This document shows, in pieces, positions 1-9,354 of a stretch of 64,000 bases of DNA. A model generated the notes under the pieces. It saw only the letters and a program-made list of their open reading frames with translations, was not told where the DNA came from and did not search any database. The first letter of the stretch is position 1. Each line of letters opens with the position of its first letter. The position numbers and the translations under genes are program-made. The stretch covers positions 105,136 through 169,135 of the forward strand of contig JAHHIB010000004.1 in the NCBI GenBank assembly GCA_019359075.1. The letters run 5' to 3'. Source of the stretch: Kalymmatonema hyalinum WJT4-NPBG1. Its GTDB lineage: Bacteria > Cyanobacteriota > Cyanobacteriia > Cyanobacteriales > Nostocaceae.

Positions 1-2
1 AA

Positions 3-1292
3 CTGTTGGTTCTTTCCCGTCGCCTGCTTGCTGAGGCGCAAGCGCTTTCCAGTCGTATTGCTGCTGTTAATGAAATTGCGATCGCAATGAATCGTTCGCT
101 GAAGCTAGATGAGATTTTGCAGGTTGTGGGCAAACAAGCAAAATGGTTGTTAGACTTCGAGCATTGTAGTGTCTGCCTGTGCAACACAAACAATTCTTGG
201 CGTATAGTGAGGCTGTTTGGTCCTACTGTCGAATTTGACTTTTTTGATCTGACAAGCATGGGTGCAGTTGCTATGAGCCTGAAAACAGGTCAAGTTCAAC
301 TGATTCAGGAAAATTCTGCAAGCGGTTTTCTTAGCCAGTATCAATCGCAGGTGATCATTCCTTTAGAAAGCGATCATCAGGTGATTGGTACTATCAACTT
401 TGCCACAAGAGCACCAAACATCTACACTCAAGAAGATGTACGCATTGGCTATTTACTAGCCGTGCAATTATCAGCAGCCATTCGTAATGCTCAACGTTTT
501 GAAGAGTTAAATCGGTTGTATCTTCAATTAGAAGAAGAAAAACGCAACACTGACAAATTGCTTTTGAACATACTACCAACAGATATTGCTTATGAACTCA
601 AGCAGAATGGTACAGTTCAGCCTGTTTATTATGAATGTGCCTCTGTTCTGTTTACAGACTTCAGGAATTTTACCAAGTTATCAGAACAGCTGACCCCACA
701 AGAACTGGTTGATGAACTCGCTTACTGTTTTTCTTGCTTTGACCAGTTTATAGAAGCACATAATTTGGAAAAATTGAAAACAATTGGTGACAGTTATATG
801 TGTGCTGGGGGAATTCCTACTCCTAACAAAACCCATGCCATTGATGCTGTACTAGCTGCTATTAACATTCGCACCTTCATGGAATGGCGCAAAAAAGAGA
901 AGCAGCTTTTGAACCAACCACACTGGGATATTCGTATTGGTATCCATTCAGGACCATTATTAGCTGGTGTGATTGGACACAAAAAGTTTGCTTACGATGT
1001 TTGGGGCGACACTGTTAACACCGCTTCCCGGATGGAATCATCTGGTGTTTCTGGAAGCATTAATATTTCCCAAGCAACTTTTGAGTTAATTAAGGATTTT
1101 TTTGCCGTTCAATATCGAGGAAAAGTCACTGCTAAAAATAAGGGCAAAATCGATATGTATCTTGTCAAGGGTATTAAAGATAGCTTTGCTTTAGATCGAA
1201 CAGGTTTATTACCAAATCAGGAATTTAATCAGCTGTATTTTGCTATCCAATCAGGTGCAAATATAGAACAAGCAAAAGTAGTTAACGACTAA
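3..1292 (+). CDS. GAF-domain class III adenylate cyclase (5' end outside window)
   Basis: Makes cAMP from ATP. The frame is open from the window edge with no ATG or RBS, so the true start lies upstream. Counting from the first possible start codon (position 6), a GAF-like sensor spans about residues 20-160, a short coiled linker follows, and the cyclase catalytic domain covers about 205-390. Metal-binding aspartates are D218 (FTDF) and D262 (IGDS). The purine-selecting pair is K258 and D331 (YDVWG), the adenylate rather than guanylate cyclase signature. N338 and R342 (NTASR) are the transition-state residues. The product is probably cytosolic unless the missing N-terminus carries membrane segments. 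No terminator is obvious after the stop codon. Confidence 0.93.
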   Translation: MLVLSRRLLAEAQALSSRIAAVNEIAIAMNRSLKLDEILQVVGKQAKWLLDFEHCSVCLCNTNNSWRIVRLFGPTVEFDFFDLTSMGAVAMSLKTGQVQLIQENSASGFLSQYQSQVIIPLESDHQVIGTINFATRAPNIYTQEDVRIGYLLAVQLSAAIRNAQRFEELNRLYLQLEEEKRNTDKLLLNILPTDIAYELKQNGTVQPVYYECASVLFTDFRNFTKLSEQLTPQELVDELAYCFSCFDQFIEAHNLEKLKTIGDSYMCAGGIPTPNKTHAIDAVLAAINIRTFMEWRKKEKQLLNQPHWDIRIGIHSGPLLAGVIGHKKFAYDVWGDTVNTASRMESSGVSGSINISQATFELIKDFFAVQYRGKVTAKNKGKIDMYLVKGIKDSFALDRTGLLPNQEFNQLYFAIQSGANIEQAKVVND

Positions 1293-1478
1293 AGGACACA
1301 ATTCACAAATTTATGTAGGGTATCCCTCACTTTGCCAAACTGAACTTTATCAGAACTGTGCCAGAACCTTCCTAAAATAAAGCTGCATGAAGATTTCACA
1401 CGTGTCTTGACGTTGCATCCGAGAGTTCTACATTGCCATCCTGATAATGGTTTTGGTCTTATCACCAACTGTATTGGG

Positions 1479-2726
1479 TTATGGGGTTCTTAATTTTGAA
1501 TTAAGCGTAAGCGCTCTTCGTGCCGCAGGCATACGCGCAGCGTCTCCGATAGGAGAAGAGGTTGACTCAGGCGAGGTTGATGCTGGGCTACCCAAGGCAT
1601 CGCTGTTTTCTAACAATGCATTAGTCGTATTTACAACAACCTGCGCAGCTCCCGTAAAAAACTTGCGGTCGAGAGTTGCTGGTACATCGCTGGGTTGGTG
1701 GTAGTGAGGAGTACGCAAATTTGCGGTATCTGTGACCAGGACTGCACCAACTCCTTGATACCAGAATGGGGCGTGGTCGCTACGTAGAGTATCAGGTGTC
1801 AGCAAGCCTTTGAGGGGTATTGGCAGTGTGAGTACAGATGGCATTGATTCAATCGTATCCCCCGTACTTGCCTTATTAAAAGAGATTGGAGGAAGCATCT
1901 GTGAATTTTGAAAAGCATGAAGCAATGGCAAGTGTTCTGCATCGCCCACCACCGCCAAAAAGTCACCCTGATCACTGGGTGGAGTCATTGGTAAGCCCGT
2001 GGGGTATTTCTGACAACCAGGAGTGTGACAAGCATAACCCACCATATCCATGACAATCACGCCTTGCAGGTTTTCTAAATGTTTCTTGTTTGTCACAAAA
2101 GCTTTACTACCTAAAAGCCCTGCTTCTTCCTTGTCAAAAAAGGCGAGCTGCAATGTTCTAGGAGTGGGACGCGAACCAAGAAGTCGGGCAATTTCTAAAA
2201 CTACAGCAACACCACTAGCATTGTCATCAGCACCAGGAGAGATATAGACTGTGTCGTAGTGAGCTCCGACTAGAATTGCTCCTGCATTTTGATCAGTTCC
2301 CGGTCTTTGGGCAAAGACGTTGACACCATCTTCAAACTTCTCTAGCTGAGGTTTCCAGCCCAATTTTTTCAGTTCGGTTGTGATGTAAGCGCGAGTCCGC
2401 GATCGCTCTGCTGGAGTTTGGCGTGTAAAATTTAACCTTTGAACGTGGGCGAAAAGCTGATCAGCAGAAACTTGTAAGGAAGCAGGGATACGGGGACGCA
2501 AAGACGCGGCAGAATTTTCTGTCTGCGTATCTTTGCCTCTGGTTGTCTCTACATCTTTCCCTTTTGGTGTCTTTGTGTCTTGATTTGCAGTGAGGGAATT
2601 GTCAACTCTAATACTGTAAATGACTGACTCCCCATGCTGCTTAACAAACGCGCTCGTGACAACCACGGCAACTATTGTCACCAGTAACAAAAGTACCAGC
2701 CAAAACGGTTTTTTCAGATATCTCAT
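1479..2726 (-). CDS. M28 family zinc metallopeptidase, membrane-anchored
   Basis: Predicted aminopeptidase-like M28 enzyme. An N-terminal hydrophobic segment (about residues 9-29) suggests a signal anchor with the catalytic domain outside the cytoplasm. Zinc ligand motifs are in order: GAHYDTV (His), GADDNASG (Asp), DKEEAG (catalytic and ligand Glu), MDMVGY (Asp) and SDHAPF (His). ATG at 2726 is preferred over the TTG one codon upstream. The last 35 or so residues are low-complexity and are encoded by a GC-rich repeat-like stretch (about 1505-1560), so the natural C-terminus has probably been altered by repeat invasion. Transcribed divergently from the SafE-like gene at 2930. Confidence 0.9.
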   Translation of the reverse strand: MRYLKKPFWLVLLLLVTIVAVVVTSAFVKQHGESVIYSIRVDNSLTANQDTKTPKGKDVETTRGKDTQTENSAASLRPRIPASLQVSADQLFAHVQRLNFTRQTPAERSRTRAYITTELKKLGWKPQLEKFEDGVNVFAQRPGTDQNAGAILVGAHYDTVYISPGADDNASGVAVVLEIARLLGSRPTPRTLQLAFFDKEEAGLLGSKAFVTNKKHLENLQGVIVMDMVGYACHTPGCQKYPTGLPMTPPSDQGDFLAVVGDAEHLPLLHAFQNSQMLPPISFNKASTGDTIESMPSVLTLPIPLKGLLTPDTLRSDHAPFWYQGVGAVLVTDTANLRTPHYHQPSDVPATLDRKFFTGAAQVVVNTTNALLENSDALGSPASTSPESTSSPIGDAARMPAARRALTLNSKLRTP

Positions 2727-2929
2727 CAAAATTTTCCCCTCATCTCCTTATCCCCTTGTCTCCTTGCTGCATCCCTGACATAGGATAACGCAAACACCAA
2801 GTTTGACACCGTGTCTTTTGACAGAACAAGTAACTTCATTTAGAGTTCCCATAAAACTTTCTTTCTTCTTAGCAATCAATCACATTTTTCATTATTAATT
2901 GTTGTGATTTATTTAATTTTTAATCACTG

Positions 2930-4153
2930 ATGCTATATTTGTTGCTCATCATGGCTGTGGGGTTCTTGGGAAGCTTTGGACATTGCTTTGGGATGTGTGG
3001 TCCTTTGGCGGTGGCATTTTCCCTGTCTGACAAGCAGGATTCCCATTGGCGTCAGCAATTGCAGTTTCACGCACTCCTGAACTTGGGGCGAATGTTAAGC
3101 TATGTTCTCGTGGGTGCTGGTATTGGGGCATTGGGTTCAGTGTTGCTCGCCAGTGGGCAAATGGCGGGAATTGGTAGCGAATTACGCCAATGGATGGCGA
3201 TTATCACTGGTGTTCTGCTGATTTGGTTTGGGCTAGGACAAATAAAACCCCACTTTCTGCCTCAAATTCCATTGCTACACCCTCTGGTGCAAGGTTCTCT
3301 ACACAACTCTCTCAGTCAGGGAATGGTGAAGCTTTCTTTACAAAATAGATGGTGGACACCAGCGCTTTTGGGTATGACTTGGGGTTTAATGCCCTGTGGT
3401 TTTTTGTATGCTGCCCAAATTAAAGCTGCTGAAACAGGCAATTGGTGGATGGGTGGCGCAACAATGCTGGCTTTTGGCTTAGGAACTCTGCCTACAATGT
3501 TAGGTGTAGGTGTGTCTACATCGTTGGTCAGTAAAGACAGGCGCAGTCAATTGTTTCGCTTGGGTGGCTGGATCACTCTCACCATCGGCGTGCTAACGCT
3601 GCTGCGGACTGGTGACACAATGGTAGATTACACCGGACACGCTGCGTTAATCTGTTTAATTCTGGCGCTTGTTGCTCGCCCCATCAGCAGCTTGTATGCC
3701 GCACCTTTGCGTTACCGTCGTGCGTTGGGAGTAGGGGCTTTTGTGCTGTCTAGTGCTCACACCACCCATATGATGGAACATTCCCTGCAATGGAATTTTG
3801 CAGCTTTCTTTTTCTTGCCGCCAGAGTACCAGTTGGGCATGGCTTTGGGTGCTGTAGCACTGGTGTTGATCACTCCCGCAGCCCTCACCAGTTTTGACTC
3901 CTTGCAGAAGTCATTGGGCAAGCGCTGGCGATTCATTCATCTATTCAGCGTACCCGCTTTGCTGTTAAGCTCCATTCATGCTCTGATTATTGGCTCCCAC
4001 TACTTAGGTTCTTTTCAATCTGGCTGGGGGAATAAATTAGCAGCAGTGTTTCTGGGATTTGTGACGCTGGGTGTGTTGCTGGTGCGTTGGCGCTTTTTTT
4101 GGTCAATGTTATCTTTACAGAAATTTTATGTTCCCCCAAAAAAGTCGCAGTAA
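2930..4153 (+). CDS. SafE/DsbD-like membrane protein fused to ferric-reductase-like domain
   Basis: Polytopic membrane protein of 407 residues. The N-terminal half (about 1-215) matches the sulfite exporter TauE/SafE, DsbD_2-type family, with a conserved HCFGMCGP motif at about residues 17-24 and a second MPCGF motif in the middle. The C-terminal half (about 235-395) resembles the transmembrane ferric reductase/YedZ fold, with His residues spaced in helices (THMMEH, RFIHLF, SSIHAL) that could ligate b-type haem. I infer a role in transmembrane thiol/electron or copper handling, but the substrate is unknown. A secreted single-TM protein follows, probably in the same operon. ATG at 2930 was chosen; the ATG at 2951 is an alternative. 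Confidence 0.82.
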   Translation: MLYLLLIMAVGFLGSFGHCFGMCGPLAVAFSLSDKQDSHWRQQLQFHALLNLGRMLSYVLVGAGIGALGSVLLASGQMAGIGSELRQWMAIITGVLLIWFGLGQIKPHFLPQIPLLHPLVQGSLHNSLSQGMVKLSLQNRWWTPALLGMTWGLMPCGFLYAAQIKAAETGNWWMGGATMLAFGLGTLPTMLGVGVSTSLVSKDRRSQLFRLGGWITLTIGVLTLLRTGDTMVDYTGHAALICLILALVARPISSLYAAPLRYRRALGVGAFVLSSAHTTHMMEHSLQWNFAAFFFLPPEYQLGMALGAVALVLITPAALTSFDSLQKSLGKRWRFIHLFSVPALLLSSIHALIIGSHYLGSFQSGWGNKLAAVFLGFVTLGVLLVRWRFFWSMLSLQKFYVPPKKSQ

Positions 4154-4203
4154 ATTCACTAAACTCTCGTTCCTAGGCTATGGGTGGAAACGACTTAGAG
4201 GAC

Positions 4204-4285
4204 GCTCTGGCTTAAAAATACATCGTTGTGACCCCACCCCTAACCCCTCTGTGCTTACAAAGAGGGGGGTTAGGGGGGTGAGGTT
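4204..4285. repeat. C-tract/G-tract inverted repeat
   Basis: A CCCCTAACCCCTCT arm pairs with an AGAGGGGGGTTAGGGG arm around a short A/T loop. It lies between the SafE-like gene and the start of the next gene's signal peptide. Hairpins of this type are common dispersed repeats in cyanobacteria; here it overlaps the region that decides the downstream start codon. Confidence 0.6.
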
Positions 4286-4880
4286 GTTTCAATGGGTAAT
4301 ATTACTAGGGTTTTTAGTAATATTCACAACAAACACTCCGATCGCCTCTGCCCATAAAGTAACGACCGCAGCAGATGTTGGCGCGACCTTACATCTAGAA
4401 CCAAATGATAATCCTCGCGCTGGGGAAGCGACAAAAACTTGGTTTGCCCTGACTCGTAAAGGTGGAAAAGCTATCCCTTTGGCACAGTGTAATTGTCAAT
4501 TAGTTGTTTACGCTGAACCTCACTCACCTAACGAACCACCACTCCTCGAACCACCCTTACAACCTGTTACCGCTGAACGGTATCAAGGCATACCTGGTAC
4601 TGAAATTACCTTTCCCAGACCAGGAGCCTATCAGCTACTGCTGAGTGGCAAACCAAAAGACGGAAGGAGTTTTCAGCCATTTGAGTTAAAGTTTGCGGTG
4701 ACTGTAGCAGCTGGTTCAGTGTCAATAGAAAAACCAGTCAATGTACAAAATGTCAATCAAAATCTAGAAAACGTAACAGAGGGGCAAAGACAGGGAATAC
4801 CACTTTGGGCGATCGCCCTCTCAGGTGTTTTAGCAGTGGGTGTGTTCTTCGGGGTATTGCGAATGGTCAAGAGGAGGTAG
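4278..4880 (+). CDS. Secreted single-TM protein downstream of SafE-like gene
   Basis: Product begins at GTG 4278, which gives a compact signal peptide (hydrophobic core, then IASA before HKV). A longer form from ATG 4128 would overlap the upstream gene and translate the hairpin repeat, so I consider it less likely. After the signal peptide comes a beta-rich extracytoplasmic domain of about 130 residues containing a CNC motif, then a membrane helix (about the last 25 residues) and a basic RMVKRR end, i.e. periplasmic domain with C-terminal anchor. The HKV start of the mature protein resembles copper-binding CopC/FixH-like partners of SafE-type proteins; that link is inferred from neighbourhood only. 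Confidence 0.72.
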   Translation: MRLFQWVILLGFLVIFTTNTPIASAHKVTTAADVGATLHLEPNDNPRAGEATKTWFALTRKGGKAIPLAQCNCQLVVYAEPHSPNEPPLLEPPLQPVTAERYQGIPGTEITFPRPGAYQLLLSGKPKDGRSFQPFELKFAVTVAAGSVSIEKPVNVQNVNQNLENVTEGQRQGIPLWAIALSGVLAVGVFFGVLRMVKRR

Positions 4881-4899
4881 GTTTTAGGCAGGACAATGT

Positions 4900-5215
4900 A
4901 GAGACGTGACGCCCTATGCCTGCGCCACGCCAAGGGCGTTAGCGAAGCTCCTCTGAAAGAGGCACGGGTATGTCCTCCGGACACGCTACGCTTTCACGAA
5001 GTGTGCGCTTTGCGCTTACGCCAGTTCCCAGGGCGCGGGAAACCCGCCTATGGCACTTCGTGCCACGCTAACGCTAACAGGACTGGCGAACCCGTCGCCG
5101 TGAGAGCGGGAGAACGCCACTTGCTACAACCGGGGGAACCCCGGCAACGCAGTGGCTCCCCTCCTGCATACCGCTGGCTCGCCATGGCACGTCTCTACAC
5201 TACGGAATTATCACT
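4900..5215. repeat. GC-rich composite palindromic repeat block
   Basis: No gene in this 337-base gap. It is a mosaic of GC-rich hairpins. Positions 5019-5086 form a 68-bp unit found again with about two mismatches at 32043-32110; it includes GCGGGAAACCCGC-like and GGCACTTCGTGCC hairpins. Positions 5115-5156 are a separate CGCCA...TGGC unit with an inner CCGGGGGAACCCCGG stem, one of at least four copies in the window. Confidence 0.8.
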
Positions 5216-5217
5216 CC

Positions 5218-6216
5218 TCATTTATGGCGACTCTGGTGCCACTGCCAAGCGTGAGTGATAATCTCCTTGAGAGAAGAGTATTGTGGATGCCAGCCGAGGA
5301 TTTTTTTGGCTTTGTCCCCACTACCAATCAGTGCAGGTGGATCGCCAGGACGGCGATCGCACTCTACGACTTTGATATCTTTTCCTGTCACTTGTTTGGC
5401 AGTTTCAATCACTTCTTTGACTGAGAAGCCGTTACCATTTCCTAAATTAAAAACTTCGCTGTCACCGCCTTTGAGCAAATATTCCAATCCCAAAACGTGA
5501 GCGTCTGCTAAGTCGCTAACATGAATATAATCCCGAATGCAGGTTCCATCAGCCGTGGGGTAATCAGTGCCGAACACAGAAATAGATTCGCGCTTACCTA
5601 ACGCTGTCTGCAACACAAGGGGAATCAAATGGGTTTCTGGGTTGTGGTCTTCGCCAAGCCTACCATTGGGATCGGCACCAGCGGCGTTGAAATAGCGGAA
5701 CCGCACCGACTTGAAGCCGTAGGCAACATCAAAGTCAGATAGAATCCGTTCTACCATCAGCTTGGTCGCGCCATAGGGATTAATCGGATTCTGGGGATGG
5801 TCTTCCGGAATTGGCACAACTTCAGGCACGCCATATGTTGCACAAGTAGAAGAAAATACAAAATTCTTAACAGACGCTGCTAGCATGGCTTCTAACAGGG
5901 TCAGGGTGCCGAGAACGTTGTTACGGTAGTACTTCGCCGGGTCGGTAACCGATTCCCCCACGTAAGCGTATGCCGAAAAGTGGATGACAGCGGCTATATC
6001 ATGCGTTTTGAATAGGTCATCCAATAGCGGGCGATCGCCTGTGTCTCCTACCACAAGTTCTACTTGTAAAACTTTTTCTACCAAATCGCGGTGCCCATAC
6101 ACCAAATTATCGAGTATTATCACGTCAAAACCAGCCTGCTTCAGAGCAAGCACCGTGTGGGAACCGATGTATCCAGCTCCCCCTGTCACCAAAATGGTGG
6201 GTTTTCCAGGCGACAT
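5218..6216 (-). CDS. galE: UDP-glucose 4-epimerase
   Basis: Interconverts UDP-glucose and UDP-galactose for polysaccharide and lipid sugar supply; cytosolic. The 332-residue length is typical. An N-terminal NAD-binding motif GGAGYIGSH (about residues 12-20), a catalytic serine region FSSTCATYG and the YxxxK pair in NPYGATK are present. The C-terminal RRPGDPP motif is also a family hallmark. Starts at ATG 6216. It stands alone, with repeat-rich gaps on both sides. Confidence 0.96.
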   Translation of the reverse strand: MSPGKPTILVTGGAGYIGSHTVLALKQAGFDVIILDNLVYGHRDLVEKVLQVELVVGDTGDRPLLDDLFKTHDIAAVIHFSAYAYVGESVTDPAKYYRNNVLGTLTLLEAMLAASVKNFVFSSTCATYGVPEVVPIPEDHPQNPINPYGATKLMVERILSDFDVAYGFKSVRFRYFNAAGADPNGRLGEDHNPETHLIPLVLQTALGKRESISVFGTDYPTADGTCIRDYIHVSDLADAHVLGLEYLLKGGDSEVFNLGNGNGFSVKEVIETAKQVTGKDIKVVECDRRPGDPPALIGSGDKAKKILGWHPQYSSLKEIITHAWQWHQSRHK

Positions 6217-6339
6217 ATTTTTTCCTTTTAATTTGACGACTACTGAAATTAATTTAATCTACAGGAGGCAGGTTACTGATCTGGAAAATTACAGATTGTG
6301 GATGCAGTTGTAAAAAATTGCTCTAAAATCACTACGATG

Positions 6340-6455
6340 GTTGTCGTGGTGTGAGGGGAGCCACCCCCGTGCGGAGGTTCCACGCCAGTCACCTGCGGAG
6401 GGAAACCCTCCTGCAGTGCTGGCTCCTCCGTTGAGGGGAGTGGCGTTGTGAGGTA
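6340..6455. repeat. GC-rich palindromic repeat, including one CGCCA...TGGC unit
   Basis: The 341-base gap between galE and the next gene has no convincing gene. Positions 6383-6423 are a 41-bp unit: CGCCAG, an inner GAGGGAAACCCTC hairpin, then CTGGC. The outer stem and inner loop match the units at 5115, 32128 and 49072 while the inner stem sequence differs. Confidence 0.75.
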
Positions 6456-6557
6456 TTTGAAGTCAGGTAACAGTACGATTACAATTTGACGATACAATAA
6501 CCCCACTGCCCCAAAACCTTCAGGCTGACCGCAAAATGAAGATTTGAGAGTCAATCT

Positions 6558-7214
6558 ATGACATTTGTACTGTTAAGCCGGGTATTACTGTGGCTCCTTG
6601 TTGGCACAATTTTATACTCTTTGTTCCAGAGATTCTTTCCCTCAGGAAATTACGTCGCACGATTATTCTTAGTCATTCTGTTCGTCGTCGTCTTGCTGTC
6701 GTTTATCAACCCCAGGGAACCAGCTGTCGCTTCCTTGTGGAGTGTGATATCTTTTCCGCTCAAACCTCTGGGAGCAGCGGTTTTACTGATGATTTTTGCG
6801 GCGCAGAGGATAAAAAGTGGCGGAGGAATGGACGCACCAGGAGGATATTTAATAGGTTGGGCGCTGACAATTTTGTTGTTGGCAAGTACACCAGCTTTTG
6901 CGTATTTCCTGGAGCGTTCACCTGTAGCAATGGTGGGCGAGCCATCCATAGCAAGTCTTGACATTGTCCAAGGGCGGCTCGCATCGTCCATAGGACCAAC
7001 CCTGCCAACATCTGGGACGCTTGTGGCATTGAGGCAAGACAATACTGTAGCGGACGTCAGTATGACACCATACCTGGCGCAAACGACTGTAACTGACATT
7101 CGCAGACGAGGGTTGCGACTGGAAGACTTTGTACCTAATGCGGAAGCGTTGCTACAAACAACGCGAGTGTGGGAAAGTTATCTCACCTATATTTCCGGTT
7201 TCTTGCGTGGTTGA
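6558..7214 (+). CDS. Membrane protein of unknown function
   Basis: 218 residues. Four hydrophobic segments (about 5-20, 34-50, 64-82, 97-116) are followed by a soluble C-terminal part of about 100 residues. The N-terminal arrangement is reminiscent of cyanobacterial YdcF/DUF218 proteins, but no DUF218 catalytic region is visible, so I leave the family open. Starts at ATG 6558. The downstream ABC exporter begins 158 bases later on the same strand. Confidence 0.75.
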   Translation: MTFVLLSRVLLWLLVGTILYSLFQRFFPSGNYVARLFLVILFVVVLLSFINPREPAVASLWSVISFPLKPLGAAVLLMIFAAQRIKSGGGMDAPGGYLIGWALTILLLASTPAFAYFLERSPVAMVGEPSIASLDIVQGRLASSIGPTLPTSGTLVALRQDNTVADVSMTPYLAQTTVTDIRRRGLRLEDFVPNAEALLQTTRVWESYLTYISGFLRG

Positions 7215-7371
7215 TAGGCGTTAGGCTAGAAAATGAGCCATCATACAGTCAGCACGCTACACTGTCGTGGCTGACTTTATTTTTTCGTCATGAGTTGCTT
7301 TTTGCACCTGTAGTATGAAGACACCTCGGTTTTGGCTTAGTCTAATATTGAAAAGTTACGTAATTGCTTGA

Positions 7372-9123
7372 ATGGCAAAATCACGACGGCTGGCTAAACT
7401 GTTTGCATACCTGCGCCCCCATTGGCGGGAGGCGACACTAGGTATTATCGCCTTGTTGATTGTTAATGGGTTGGGTGTTTACATCCCTCTGTTGATTCGC
7501 GCTTGCGTTGATCTACTCTCAATAGAATTCAACTTAAATCAACTCAGAAATCTTGTATTACAAATTGTATTATTTAGTTCAGCCATGTGGCTGATCCGGA
7601 TGGCTTCCCGGATTTGGCTGTTTGGCGTAGGGCGTCAGGTAGAATTTGACCTAAAACAACGGATTTTTGGACATTTGCTGACGCTGGAACCGTCCTATTT
7701 TGCCAGCAATACCGTAGGCGACTTGATTAGTCGGGCGACGAGTGATGTGGACAATATCCGGCGTCTGTTAGGTTTTGCAGTCCTGAGTATAGCAAATACG
7801 GTATTTGCCTACGTTCTTACTCTGCCAGTCATGCTGTCGCTCAGTGTGGATCTCACATTAGCCTCACTGGCAGTGTATCCTGTGATGTTTTTCTTGGTGC
7901 ATTTGTTTAGCAATCGCTTACGCAAGGAACAGTTAGACGTGCAGGAGAGACTCTCCGACATGAGCGAACTGATTCAAGAGGATGTCAGCGGTATTGCCTT
8001 AATAAAAATTTACTCACAAGAAGAAAACGAGCGTCGTGCCTTTGCCGGTAACACTCGCCAACTGTTGCAGGCTAATGTGAAACTGGCAAAAAGTCAAAAC
8101 ACACTGTTTCCTCTGATTCGTGGGCTAGCCACCGTGAGTTCTTTTATCATCATCTGGATGGGAGCTATACGGATAGTGAATGGAAGCCTTGCTATTGGTG
8201 ACTTTATAGCACTCCTGCTTTACGTAGAGCGTCTGGTTTTCCCCACAGCTCTGTTAGGATTTACGATTACAGCCTACCAACGGGGTGAAGTGAGCATTGA
8301 TCGGCTTGAGGCAATTCTTAGTGTCACACCTAAAATAAAAAATGCATCAGATGTCATTCATCTGCCGCGAGAGCAGGTGAAAGGAGAACTCACAGCAAAA
8401 AACCTCAGTTACACTTACCCTGGTTCCACCACTGCCGCGCTAGAAAACGTAAATTTTACCATAGCTCCTGGGGAAACGGTGGCAATTGTGGGCGCGATTG
8501 GTTCGGGGAAATCAACTTTGGCAAATGCTGTGCCAAGACTGTTGGATATTGAACCAGGACAGTTATTTTTAGATGGGGTGGACATTACCAAAATCGCCTT
8601 GGCTGATTTAAGGAGTGCGATCGCTTATGTCCCTCAAGATAGCTTCCTGTTCAGTACAACGATTAAAAATAACATCCGCTACGGCGACCCCATCAGCGAA
8701 CAACAAGAGGTAGAAGACGCGGCGAAACAAGCGCAAATTCACCAAGAAATTAGCTATTTTCCGCAACAATATGAAACCATTGTTGGTGAACGCGGCATTA
8801 CTCTTTCTGGCGGACAAAGGCAACGTACTGCTTTGGCTAGAGCAATGCTTGTCAATGCCCCAGTGTTAATTTTGGATGATGCCCTTTCCAGCGTAGATAA
8901 TCAAACAGCGACAGCCATTTTAAGAAATCTCTCTGGTGGTACGCAACGAAAAACAGTCGTTTTCATCACTCATCAACTCTCTGCTGCTGCTGCTGCTGAC
9001 CGAATTTTAGTGATGGACAAGGGTAAAATAGTTCAGACAGGTACGCAGGTAGAACTTTTGCAGCAACCAGGGCTTTATAGAACTTTATGGAGTCAGCATC
9101 AGGTAGAAGAATTATTGCATTAG
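7372..9123 (+). CDS. ABCB/MsbA-type ABC exporter (fused TMD-NBD)
   Basis: Half-transporter of 583 residues expected to act as a homodimer or heterodimer in the inner membrane, exporting lipid, peptide or drug-like substrates. Six-helix TMD spans about residues 15-310. The NBD follows with Walker A GAIGSGKST, Q-loop VPQDSF, signature LSGGQRQR, Walker B VLILDDALSSVD and switch His in FITHQLS. All ATPase motifs are intact. Starts at ATG 7372. Substrate cannot be inferred from neighbours. Confidence 0.93.
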   Translation: MAKSRRLAKLFAYLRPHWREATLGIIALLIVNGLGVYIPLLIRACVDLLSIEFNLNQLRNLVLQIVLFSSAMWLIRMASRIWLFGVGRQVEFDLKQRIFGHLLTLEPSYFASNTVGDLISRATSDVDNIRRLLGFAVLSIANTVFAYVLTLPVMLSLSVDLTLASLAVYPVMFFLVHLFSNRLRKEQLDVQERLSDMSELIQEDVSGIALIKIYSQEENERRAFAGNTRQLLQANVKLAKSQNTLFPLIRGLATVSSFIIIWMGAIRIVNGSLAIGDFIALLLYVERLVFPTALLGFTITAYQRGEVSIDRLEAILSVTPKIKNASDVIHLPREQVKGELTAKNLSYTYPGSTTAALENVNFTIAPGETVAIVGAIGSGKSTLANAVPRLLDIEPGQLFLDGVDITKIALADLRSAIAYVPQDSFLFSTTIKNNIRYGDPISEQQEVEDAAKQAQIHQEISYFPQQYETIVGERGITLSGGQRQRTALARAMLVNAPVLILDDALSSVDNQTATAILRNLSGGTQRKTVVFITHQLSAAAAADRILVMDKGKIVQTGTQVELLQQPGLYRTLWSQHQVEELLH

Positions 9124-9179
9124 TTTTTTGCAATATTTGCTATGTAGAAAACGATATTTAAATCTTTACAACCATTCTC

Positions 9180-9252
9180 AGGTAAATAGACCTTTTTTGT
9201 CTCGCGCTCTACGCTTTAGACGCAAAGAAGAACGCCTAAAAATCTGGTCTAA
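9180..9252. repeat. Short TAGACC/GGTCTA-ended repeat, copy 1
   Basis: The first 28 bases (9180-9207, beginning AGGTAAATAGACC) are identical to 49991-50018. The element closes with TGGTCTAA, so TAGACC and GGTCTA form short terminal inverted repeats. The interior differs from copy 2, which is about twice as long. It lies downstream of the ABC exporter. Confidence 0.6.
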
Positions 9253-9354
9253 GTAAACAAAGCCCGGGTCGGCGGACTTTCTGAAAAGAAGGTTATTGAA
9301 CTCAAGTGTGAATAATAACTGATAACTAATAATTTAACACTATTAATGACGTCG

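Noticed and set aside
4128..4277. Longer N-terminus for the secreted protein after the SafE-like gene
   Set aside because: It would overlap the upstream coding region and translate a hairpin repeat; GTG 4278 gives a normal signal peptide.
6273..6554. 93-codon minus-strand open frame
   Set aside because: It translates the GC-rich palindromic repeat and A/T flank, with no domain and no ribosome binding site.
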